Part shown: positions 1-6,641 of the stretch, one piece after another
Position numbering within the stretch: the first letter of the stretch is position 1
Layout: every line of letters starts with the position of its first letter
DNA from: Caulobacter sp031457805
GTDB lineage: Bacteria > Pseudomonadota > Alphaproteobacteria > Caulobacterales > Caulobacteraceae
Length of the DNA: 64,000 bases
Direction: 5' to 3'
Assembly: GCF_031457805.1 (NCBI RefSeq)
Contig: NZ_JAVDXI010000004.1
Location: 248,001 to 312,000, forward strand
Translations under genes and position numbers: made by a program
Notes under the pieces: model-generated
The model's input: the letters and a program-made list of their open reading frames with translations, nothing else
Told to the model about the DNA's origin: nothing
Databases searched by the model: none

Positions 1-139
1 CGGCGATCGCGGCGTCGAACGCGCCGGCGAGCCCCTCACGCACAGCGGCCGACAGCGCGTTGACCGGCGGCGAGTTCAGCGTGACGACGCCGATGTCGCC
101 TTCGACGGAAAAATCGGTGACGGCGTTGATCGCGGCCAT
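1..139 (-). CDS. FadB-like enoyl-CoA hydratase/3-hydroxyacyl-CoA dehydrogenase, N-terminus only
   Basis: This is the first 46 codons of a gene that runs off the left edge, read leftwards from an ATG at 139. The peptide begins MAAINAVTDFSVEGDIGVVT and continues with LNSPPVNALS. That is the usual start of the crotonase domain in multifunctional fatty-acid oxidation proteins and enoyl-CoA hydratases (beta-oxidation: hydration of enoyl-CoA, followed in fused proteins by 3-hydroxyacyl-CoA oxidation). Nothing beyond the first strand-turn-helix of the domain is visible, so a stand-alone hydratase cannot be told from the fused FadB/FadJ type. Confidence 0.7.
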   Translation of the reverse strand, partial: MAAINAVTDFSVEGDIGVVTLNSPPVNALSAAVREGLAGAFDAAIA

Positions 140-251
140 GGCGGCTTCCACCCCTGTTTCTTGGTTTGAACGGTTGTTTGACAGCAGCGTGCATGCTCCG
201 CCGCAGATGTCCAGACCTACGCAACGGCGCCCATTTCGCGGGCGCCCCCGG

Positions 252-278
252 TTGACGGCCGGAAATGCATACTACAAA
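252..278 (+). promoter_or_regulatory. candidate housekeeping promoter for the small ORF at 371
   Basis: A TTGACGG box at 252-258 is followed after 12 bases by ACTACAAA at 271-278. This fits the Caulobacter housekeeping pattern TTGACGS-N10-14-GCTANAWC with 6 of 8 positions in the second box. It points rightwards, towards a 43-codon ORF and a terminator, and away from the FadB-like gene. It is a pattern match only. Confidence 0.35.
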
Positions 279-370
279 TTCGAAATCAGAAGTTCGGCCG
301 AGATCATCCGTGGGCTCGGAGGCGGCGCCGGGGGGCTGACCGGCGCACACCCTCCTGAAATCCAGAGAGA

Positions 371-502
371 ATGATCCGCGCCGGGGAGGGCGTTCGCGGG
401 ATTTCATGGGCTTTGGACGCGCCTTGCACGCGTCCTGACGTTTCGAAGTCGGTGGATTTCGCGAGCGTGACGTATTGCTCGCAATGCGTCGGACTTTGGT
501 AA
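371..502 (+). CDS. candidate small protein gene, 43 aa, unknown function
   Basis: A 43-codon ORF starts at ATG 371 behind a purine-rich CCAGAGAGA and ends with TAA at 500-502. A strong intrinsic terminator on the same strand begins ten bases after the stop, and a housekeeping-type promoter lies about 95 bases upstream. No other plus-strand gene explains that terminator. The product starts MIRAGEGVRG and ends CSQCVGLW; it has three cysteines (one near residue 19, two in a CSQC motif near the C-terminus), no signal peptide and no membrane segment. About two thirds of codons end in G or C, lower than the neighbouring genes. The transcript could instead be a non-coding RNA of about 250 nt. Confidence 0.35.
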   Translation: MIRAGEGVRGISWALDAPCTRPDVSKSVDFASVTYCSQCVGLW

Positions 503-511
503 AGCGCAACT

Positions 512-540
512 CGGCGCGGGAGGCTCTCCCGCGCCGTTTT
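512..540 (+). terminator. intrinsic terminator, plus strand
   Basis: A perfect 11-bp stem, CGGCGCGGGAG (512-522) with CTCCCGCGCCG (526-536) around a 3-base loop, is followed by TTTT at 537-540 and CTT. The T-run lies on the plus strand, so it ends rightward transcription. The only gene it can serve is the candidate small ORF at 371-502, because the next gene is on the opposite strand. Confidence 0.7.
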
Positions 541-562
541 CTTGCGGATAGGCGCCGCTGGC

Positions 563-1789
563 CTACCCCGCCGCCTCGGTGAAACTCGAATAGACCAGGG
601 TCCGCAGCTCGCGACGGATCGGGTACGAGGTCGACGGCATCAGCTGGGTCATGAACACCACCGCCAGATCCTCGACCGGATCGATCCAGAACGCGGTCGA
701 GGCCATGCCGCCCCAGAAGTACTCGCCATGCGAGCCCAGGTTCTTGGTACGGGCCTGATCGATGGTCATCGCGAAGCCGAGGCCAAAACCGAGGCCTTCA
801 AACACCGCCTCGCTGAACAGCGACTTCGACGCCTGAACCAGTTCCTGGCCGCCGGGCAGGTGGTTCATCGTCATAAGCTTGATCGTCTTTGGGCTGAGCA
901 GGCGCACGCCGTCCAGCTCGCCGCCATTCAGCAGCATGCGGCAGAACCGCATGTAGTCATCCGCCGTCGACACCAGGCCGCCGCCGCCCGATTTCACGGA
1001 CGGATCGGAGAGATAGCGGCTCTTCTCGGGATCGTCCTGCAACACCACCTTGCCCGACGGCGTCAGGGCGTAGCAGGCGGTGAAGCGCTGGCGCTGGCTT
1101 TCAGGCACGAAGAAGCCGGTGTCGATCATCTTCAGCGGATCGAAGATGCGAGTCTTGAGGAACACGTCGAATGGCATCCCCGAGATCACCTCGACCAGGT
1201 AACCCAGGACATCGGTCGCGACCGAATAGTTCCAGGCCTCGCCCGGCGAGAACTCCAGCGGGACCGTGCCCAGCGTCTCGACGAAGGTCTTGAGGCCGCC
1301 TTCGCTATCGACGCCGTCCAGCTTCAGCTTGCGATAGGCTGCGTCGACATTGGTGCGCTGCTGGAAGCCATAGGTCAGGCCCGAGGTGTGGCGCAGCAGG
1401 TCGATGGTGCGCATCGGCTCCTTGGTGCGGGTCGTCTGGAACGCGCCGGCGACACCCGCCTGGAAGACGCCGAGGTCGCGCCAGGCCGGAATGAAGCGAT
1501 GCACAGGATCATCCAGTGAGACGAGCCCCTCCTCGACCAGCATCATGAAGGCGACGCTGGTGACAGGCTTGGTCATCGAATAGATGCGGAACAGGCTGTC
1601 GGCCTTCAACGGCTTGCCGCGCTCAACGTCGGCGCTGCCCAATACCGAGGTATGGGCCAGCTGCCCCCGCCGCCAGACTTGGGTCAAGGCGCAGGGCAGT
1701 TTTCCCGAGTCGATGTACTTGGCCTGGATGAAGCTATCGATGCGCTTGAGGCGCTCTGAGGATAGTCCTACGGCTTCTGGCGTGCTCAA
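563..1789 (-). CDS. serine hydrolase, beta-lactamase/esterase (class C fold) family
   Basis: A 408-aa protein of the beta-lactamase-related (Pfam Beta-lactamase) family, which includes class C-like esterases and D-amino-acid peptidases. The nucleophile motif S-x-x-K is SMTK in RIYSMTKPVTS, about 90 residues in, followed by a Tyr motif (YSVATDVLGYLVE) and a C-terminal GSHGEYFWGG segment that replaces the lactamase KTG motif. This arrangement is typical of EstB-type esterases rather than true lactamases. There is no signal peptide, so it is probably cytoplasmic. I chose TTG at 1789 behind GGGGAGAGCAGGACG. The frame stays open to 1876, but that longer form would run towards the divergent kinase promoter. 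The substrate is unknown. Confidence 0.75.
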   Translation of the reverse strand: MSTPEAVGLSSERLKRIDSFIQAKYIDSGKLPCALTQVWRRGQLAHTSVLGSADVERGKPLKADSLFRIYSMTKPVTSVAFMMLVEEGLVSLDDPVHRFIPAWRDLGVFQAGVAGAFQTTRTKEPMRTIDLLRHTSGLTYGFQQRTNVDAAYRKLKLDGVDSEGGLKTFVETLGTVPLEFSPGEAWNYSVATDVLGYLVEVISGMPFDVFLKTRIFDPLKMIDTGFFVPESQRQRFTACYALTPSGKVVLQDDPEKSRYLSDPSVKSGGGGLVSTADDYMRFCRMLLNGGELDGVRLLSPKTIKLMTMNHLPGGQELVQASKSLFSEAVFEGLGFGLGFAMTIDQARTKNLGSHGEYFWGGMASTAFWIDPVEDLAVVFMTQLMPSTSYPIRRELRTLVYSSFTEAAG

Positions 1790-1912
1790 CGTCCTGCTCT
1801 CCCCTTTTTCACGTCTTGATTGGCTCGGACCAGGACTCTCGCCGAGGCGATATGCCGCAACGTAAACTTTACCCAACCCTGCGCATCATCGATTGAAGAC
1901 GAGCGAAGCGGG

Positions 1913-3841
1913 ATGGGCAAGCACTTGGATAACGAGGCTGCCACCAGAATCGAAGCCGCTGCGGCTGACTGGTTCTTCCAGAACAGCCTCGAGATGTTCG
2001 TCGTGCTGCGCGACAGCAAGATCATCCGCGTCAATCCCGCCTGGAGCCAAGTGACCGGCTGGGCCGCCGAAGAGACCCTCGGCCGTCAGATCCGCGACTT
2101 CTTCCACCTGCACGATACCGAGGTGCTGACCGCCGCAGGTCACACGCTGAGAACCCTTGGCCACGCCCGTAGCGAAAACCGCCTGGCCCGAAAGGGCGGC
2201 GGTTGGCTGTGGGTCCGCACGCAATCGACCCTACTCGAAGACGGCGGACAGCTGATCGTCTTCCAAGACATCAGCGAGGACCGGGCGCGAGAGGCCGCCC
2301 GCCTACAGGCCGAACGCTCCAACGAGCTGCTGCGCAACGCCGCCGGCGTCTATGTCTGGCGCTTCAATCCCCGTAAGGGCGTCTACGTTTTCGACCAGGA
2401 CATACCGACCCCCAGCGCGCCCGAAGGCGGGGCGCGGACGATGACGATCGCCGAGATGACCCTGTCCATTCACCCCGATGATCGCGCGCGCGTGTGGCAG
2501 GCCTTTTCTCGAACGCTCCATACGGGCGAGCACGTTGAAATCGACTACCGCTACCTAGACCCTGGCGCCGAGGCGTGGATCCACCTGCACGTGGCCTGGC
2601 GCGGCGTGCGCGGATCCAGCCCTGAAGCCTTCGACGTCATCGGCATCACCCAGAACGTCACTGAACTCGTCGCGGCGCGCGACGCGGCCCTCGCCGCCGC
2701 CGAGGCCAAGTCGCAGTTCCTGGCCAATATGAGCCATGAAATCCGGACGCCGATGAATGGCGTGCTGGGCGTGCTGCACCTCCTGAAGACCGAGAAGCTG
2801 TCGGACGACGGCCGCCGCCTGCTGACCGAGGCTCTGGGATGCGGCGAAATGCTGTCGGAGCTTCTGAACGACATCATCGACTTCTCCAAGATCGAGGCTG
2901 GGAAGCTGGAGTTGTCCGCCGAGCCCGTCTGCCCGGCGACGTTGCTTCGCGGCGTCGCAGACATGCTTCGCGCGCAGGCCGAGGCCAAAGGACTTTATCT
3001 CCGGGTCGAGGCGTCGGGTGATCTTGGGTGGGCCGCGACCGACCCCCTTCGCCTGCGCCAGGCCCTGTTCAACCTGATCGGCAATGCGGTGAAGTTCACC
3101 CTGGAAGGCGGCGTCGTCGCGCGGCTGTCCGGAAACAGAATAGACAGCCCAGAAGGCGGGCGGCTGAGGCTGCGGTTCGAGATCGACGACACAGGCGTCG
3201 GCATCGGCGAAGAGGCCGGTGCGCGGCTGTTCGAGCGCTTCCGGCAGGGTGACGGTTCGACCACACGGCGGTTCGGGGGCTCCGGCCTGGGCCTCGCGAT
3301 CTGCAGACGTTTGGCCGAGATGATGGGCGGCGAGGTCGGCTTTGAGAGCCAGCTGGGCAAGGGCTCGACCTTCTGGCTTGAGGTGGACGCACAAGCCTGC
3401 GCGCGCCCCGACCTTGAGCAAACCAACGCAGACGGCCCCCTGTTCGACGGCCTCCGAGTGTTACTGGTGGAGGACAACGCCACCAATCGACTGATCGCGA
3501 CGCGCATGCTCGAGGCGCTTGGGGCGCGGGTGACCACCGCCGAAGACGGCGCGCAAGGAGCGGCGGCGGCGCGCGAGGGCTTTGACCTGATCATGATGGA
3601 TATCCAGATGCCGGTGATGGACGGCGTCGAGGCCACCCATCGCATCCGTGCGATCAAGGGCCCGGCCGGCGCCACGCCCATCCTGGCCATGACCGCCAAC
3701 GCCATGGCGCACCAAAAGGCCAGCTATCTCGCAGCGGGGATGAACGGCGCCGTCGCCAAGCCGCTGTCGCCGATGGCCCTGGCGCAGACGATCGCCGCGG
3801 CCCTGACAACGGATCGACCCACTCAGCGGAAAGTCTCCTAG
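1913..3841 (+). CDS. hybrid sensor histidine kinase (PAS-PAS-HisKA-HATPase-REC)
   Basis: A 642-aa cytoplasmic hybrid kinase. Two PAS-like sensor domains cover about residues 15-250. The dimerisation/phosphoacceptor helix FLANMSHEIRTPMNG follows, with the acceptor His at 275. The ATPase domain has the N-box NLIGNAVKFT, the G1 box DTGVGIG and the G2 box GGSGLGLAI. A C-terminal receiver domain starts at LRVLLVEDN, with phosphoacceptor Asp563 in MMDIQMPVMDG and the conserved KP near the end. No membrane segment or separate response regulator is present, so it must pass phosphate to a phosphotransferase encoded elsewhere. I chose ATG 1913; the frame is open to 1820 but the extra residues lack domain character. 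It is divergent from the serine hydrolase. Confidence 0.9.
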   Translation: MGKHLDNEAATRIEAAAADWFFQNSLEMFVVLRDSKIIRVNPAWSQVTGWAAEETLGRQIRDFFHLHDTEVLTAAGHTLRTLGHARSENRLARKGGGWLWVRTQSTLLEDGGQLIVFQDISEDRAREAARLQAERSNELLRNAAGVYVWRFNPRKGVYVFDQDIPTPSAPEGGARTMTIAEMTLSIHPDDRARVWQAFSRTLHTGEHVEIDYRYLDPGAEAWIHLHVAWRGVRGSSPEAFDVIGITQNVTELVAARDAALAAAEAKSQFLANMSHEIRTPMNGVLGVLHLLKTEKLSDDGRRLLTEALGCGEMLSELLNDIIDFSKIEAGKLELSAEPVCPATLLRGVADMLRAQAEAKGLYLRVEASGDLGWAATDPLRLRQALFNLIGNAVKFTLEGGVVARLSGNRIDSPEGGRLRLRFEIDDTGVGIGEEAGARLFERFRQGDGSTTRRFGGSGLGLAICRRLAEMMGGEVGFESQLGKGSTFWLEVDAQACARPDLEQTNADGPLFDGLRVLLVEDNATNRLIATRMLEALGARVTTAEDGAQGAAAAREGFDLIMMDIQMPVMDGVEATHRIRAIKGPAGATPILAMTANAMAHQKASYLAAGMNGAVAKPLSPMALAQTIAAALTTDRPTQRKVS

Positions 3842-4023
3842 AACGCTCCAGAGCAACCTCGCCTGAAACAATCCTGACAAATCGGGGCTGTAGGCAGCCA
3901 CTATTGTCCCACGACAGACGGCGTTGGCCTTTAAGCCAGCTCCATGGACGCCTAGATTGGACGCGAGAGTCCAGTGGCCGGCGCGACCGTCGGTCGTCAT
4001 AGGACCCCGGGGATTTGAAGGCG

Positions 4024-5250
4024 ATGGACGACGGTCGGATCGCGGGAGCGGCGACGGCGCGCTACGCGAAAAAGAAGGAGACGATCCTGGCGGCGGCCAC
4101 AGCGATCCTGAACCGCCAGGGCGTCCGCGGCATGACTCTGGCCGATGTCGCCGCCAGCGTCGGCCTCAACACCACCAGCGTCACCTACTACTATCGGAAA
4201 AAGGACGACTTGGCCGCCGCCTGCTTCATGCGCGGACTCGAGCGCTTCGAAGCCATGGTCGAGCAGGCCGCCGCCGAGGCGCGCCCGGCGGAACGGATCG
4301 TCAAGTTTCTAGATCTCTATCTCGACCTCAATCGTCGCGTGCGTCTGGGGGAAGCGACGCCGCTGACCAGCTTCGCCGAGATCAAGGCCCTCAAGGAGCC
4401 TCTGCGCGGCTCGGTCGTTGGCGCGTTCAATGACCTGTTCCGACGGGTGCGAAGCTTCTTTGACGACCCGTCCCTGGCGCATCTCGACAAACCTCAGCGC
4501 AATGCGCGCACCCATCTGCTGATGGAACAGGTGTTCTGGTCGGGGCGCTGGCTACGCCGTTACGACATCGAGGACTACGGCCGGGTGCTTGAGCGGATGA
4601 GCGACATCCTGCTGAAGGGCCTGCCCGTGGCGAACCGAGCATGGGAGCCGCATTCCCTGCCCGATCCGACGCCTGTGTCGCCTGAAGGCCTGGAGTGGCG
4701 CGAGACCTTCCTGGTCGCGGCGACGCGCCTGATCAACCAGCGCGGCTATCGCGGGGCCTCGGTCGAGGACATTTCCGCAGCGCTGAACGTCACCAAGGGC
4801 TCGTTCTATCACCATCACGAAGACAAGGACGCCCTGGTGACCGAGTGCTTCGAGCGCACCTTCACGGTAACCCGTCGTTCTCAGCTCGACGCGCGGGCCC
4901 TGCCGACGGACAGCTGGACACAGCTGGTGTCGACCGCCGCCGGCCTGACCAGCTACCAGCTGTCCGAGCATGGCCCGCTACTGCGCGCCTCGTCGCTCGG
5001 CGCCCTGCCCGAGCCGCTGCGCAGCGACATGGCTGACGGCTATATGCGGGGCTGGCAACGCTTCGCATCCATCATCTCGGACGGCGTGGCCGACGGATCG
5101 ATCCGGGCGGTCGACGCCAGCATCGCAGCCCATATGATCAACTCGATGCTGAACGCCGCCGCCTCGCTCGAGGCCTGGGTGCCCGGGCTGAAGCGTGAAG
5201 AGGCCGCGAACCTGTTCGCCCGACCGCTGTTGACGGGCGTCCTCAGCTAA
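4024..5250 (+). CDS. tandem TetR-family regulator with two DNA-binding domains
   Basis: A 408-aa protein, twice the usual TetR length. The first helix-turn-helix half begins at ETILAAATAILNRQGVRG and continues through TLADVAASVGLNTTSVTYYY. The second begins near residue 225 at ETFLVAATRLINQRGYRG and continues through SVEDISAALNVTKGSFYHHH. Each is followed by its own helical ligand/dimerisation half. TetR proteins repress nearby genes until a ligand binds; the ligand and targets here are unknown. ATG 4024 has GAAGGCG just upstream; a TTG nine bases earlier is also in frame. The next gene follows on the same strand after 95 bp. Confidence 0.85.
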   Translation: MDDGRIAGAATARYAKKKETILAAATAILNRQGVRGMTLADVAASVGLNTTSVTYYYRKKDDLAAACFMRGLERFEAMVEQAAAEARPAERIVKFLDLYLDLNRRVRLGEATPLTSFAEIKALKEPLRGSVVGAFNDLFRRVRSFFDDPSLAHLDKPQRNARTHLLMEQVFWSGRWLRRYDIEDYGRVLERMSDILLKGLPVANRAWEPHSLPDPTPVSPEGLEWRETFLVAATRLINQRGYRGASVEDISAALNVTKGSFYHHHEDKDALVTECFERTFTVTRRSQLDARALPTDSWTQLVSTAAGLTSYQLSEHGPLLRASSLGALPEPLRSDMADGYMRGWQRFASIISDGVADGSIRAVDASIAAHMINSMLNAAASLEAWVPGLKREEAANLFARPLLTGVLS

Positions 5251-5345
5251 GCCGCAGCACCCGGCGACGCCCGTTAACCATAGGGTGCCCAAGCCGGCGG
5301 GCGACTGCTACCATCGGCCCCTCGATTCGCTAGAAGTCGCGCGCC

Positions 5346-6461
5346 ATGACGACCATCAATCCGTATGCGTCGACCTATGCGCCCGGCCTGACCGCAGGTC
5401 AGACGGCGGCCCAGCGCGCAAGCCAAGCCGCCTCCCAAGCCAAGACCCGCGACCAGAGCGAGACGATCAACACCCCGGCGGTGAACGTCACCCTGTCGCC
5501 CGCCGCGCAGGCGGCGCTGAAGGCGCAAACCGATGCCCGAACGATCGAGACGGTGGTCGCCGAGGCTAAGGCCCAGATCACCGCGCGCCTGAAAGCGGCC
5601 GGTGCGGCCAGCGCGCTGAAGGACGGCGCTCCCGCCATCGACCTGACGGCTCTGGACCGGCGCACGCTGCATGCCGTGGCCAGCAACAAGGGCGGGCAGT
5701 TCCCGATGGAGCAGCAAGTGGTCGCCGCCCTGGCCTTGAAATCGCAACAAGACGCCATGCTCGCCGGCCCCGCCGCTCAGGCCCGGCTCACCGGCGACTA
5801 CACCAGTCTCTATCAGGCGGCCCTGGATCATCTGGACACGGCAGGGCCCGAGGAGAAGGCGTCCGCCGCCTGGAGCCGCGAACACGAGGCCCTGGTCGAA
5901 GGGCGCAAGCAGGCCATCGCCCGCCCAGGCCTGGCGCCAGCCGGCGTCGCGAATGACAGCGTGGCGGCCTACATGAAGGAGACCGGCAGCGCCGTCGCCG
6001 GCGCCAAGACCCGCGACTTCAGCAAGGTCGCCGGCGACGTCCGTCTCGCGCTGGACAAGCAGTATGAACTGGCTTTCGCCCCCGAGGCGGCCAAGGATCG
6101 CGACAGCGGCGAGATCGACTTCCGGCGGTTCGACGATCGTTCGTTGTCCGCCATCGCACTGAACAAGGACGACCAGTTCTCAACCCACGAGATCGCCCAG
6201 GCCAAGGCGGAGCTCCGTTCCCGCGACAGCGCCGCCATCAAGGCAAGCTACCAGTCCACAGCCGACGAGGCCGGCGGCTTTGGCAAGGCCATGATCACCC
6301 GCTACGCCGCCATGACCACCGAAGAACGGCAAGCCGCCGGCTGGACGCCCGACCTCTACGCCAAGATGACGGACCTGCAGGCCTCCCGCGAGAAGTTGGC
6401 GCAGATGTTCAATGCGGACGGCTCAGTGGCCGGCCCCGCCAGCCTGCTCGACTGGCTCTAG
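5346..6461 (+). CDS. uncharacterised Ala-rich protein
   Basis: A 371-aa protein I do not recognise. The N-terminal ~80 residues are Ala/Gln/Thr-rich and look disordered. The rest contains two similar segments, LTALDRRTLHAVASNKGGQF near residue 100 and RFDDRSLSAIALNKDDQF near residue 265, each followed by a helix. That suggests an internal duplication of a calcium-EF-hand-like or helical module; neither copy is a clear match to a known family. No signal peptide or membrane segment is seen. The TAG stop (6459-6461) lies inside the CTAG end of a family A repeat. A GTTAACCAT half-site for CtrA lies upstream at 5274-5282. Confidence 0.75.
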   Translation: MTTINPYASTYAPGLTAGQTAAQRASQAASQAKTRDQSETINTPAVNVTLSPAAQAALKAQTDARTIETVVAEAKAQITARLKAAGAASALKDGAPAIDLTALDRRTLHAVASNKGGQFPMEQQVVAALALKSQQDAMLAGPAAQARLTGDYTSLYQAALDHLDTAGPEEKASAAWSREHEALVEGRKQAIARPGLAPAGVANDSVAAYMKETGSAVAGAKTRDFSKVAGDVRLALDKQYELAFAPEAAKDRDSGEIDFRRFDDRSLSAIALNKDDQFSTHEIAQAKAELRSRDSAAIKASYQSTADEAGGFGKAMITRYAAMTTEERQAAGWTPDLYAKMTDLQASREKLAQMFNADGSVAGPASLLDWL

Positions 6462-6565
6462 AGCATTTCACGACCTGACTGCGACAGGCCGTGAGCTCTA
6501 ATCTTTTGTTTTGGCGCATTTTTCTTCACGCGAACCGGAACCACTTCGCTCGAAAAATGATCTAG
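6458..6565. repeat. family A palindromic element, copy 1
   Basis: A 108-bp element with inverted ends CTAGAGCATTT and AAATGATCTAG. It has an internal hairpin CACGACCTGA/TCAGGCCGTG (one mismatch in the stem) and the central sequence AATCTTTTGTTTTGGCGC. It is nearly identical to copies at 33623-33730 and 43035-43142. Its first CTAG holds the TAG stop of the preceding gene. Confidence 0.95.
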
Positions 6566-6589
6566 ACGCGCCCGACCAGGCAAGAAGAC

Positions 6590-6616
6590 GGCGCGTCCTT
6601 GGGGGAAGGACGCGCC
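6590..6616. terminator. hairpin between convergent genes
   Basis: A perfect 11-bp stem GGCGCGTCCTT/AAGGACGCGCC around a GGGGG loop lies between the stop codons of two converging genes, 26 bp beyond the TonB receptor stop. There is no clear T-run on either strand, so it may end transcription weakly or only protect 3' ends. Confidence 0.5.
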
Positions 6617-6641
6617 GCAAGTTCCCACACGCTCCGAGGAA

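Noticed and set aside
563..1789. True class C beta-lactamase (resistance gene)
   Set aside because: No signal peptide and no KTG motif; it fits the esterase-like branch of the family.
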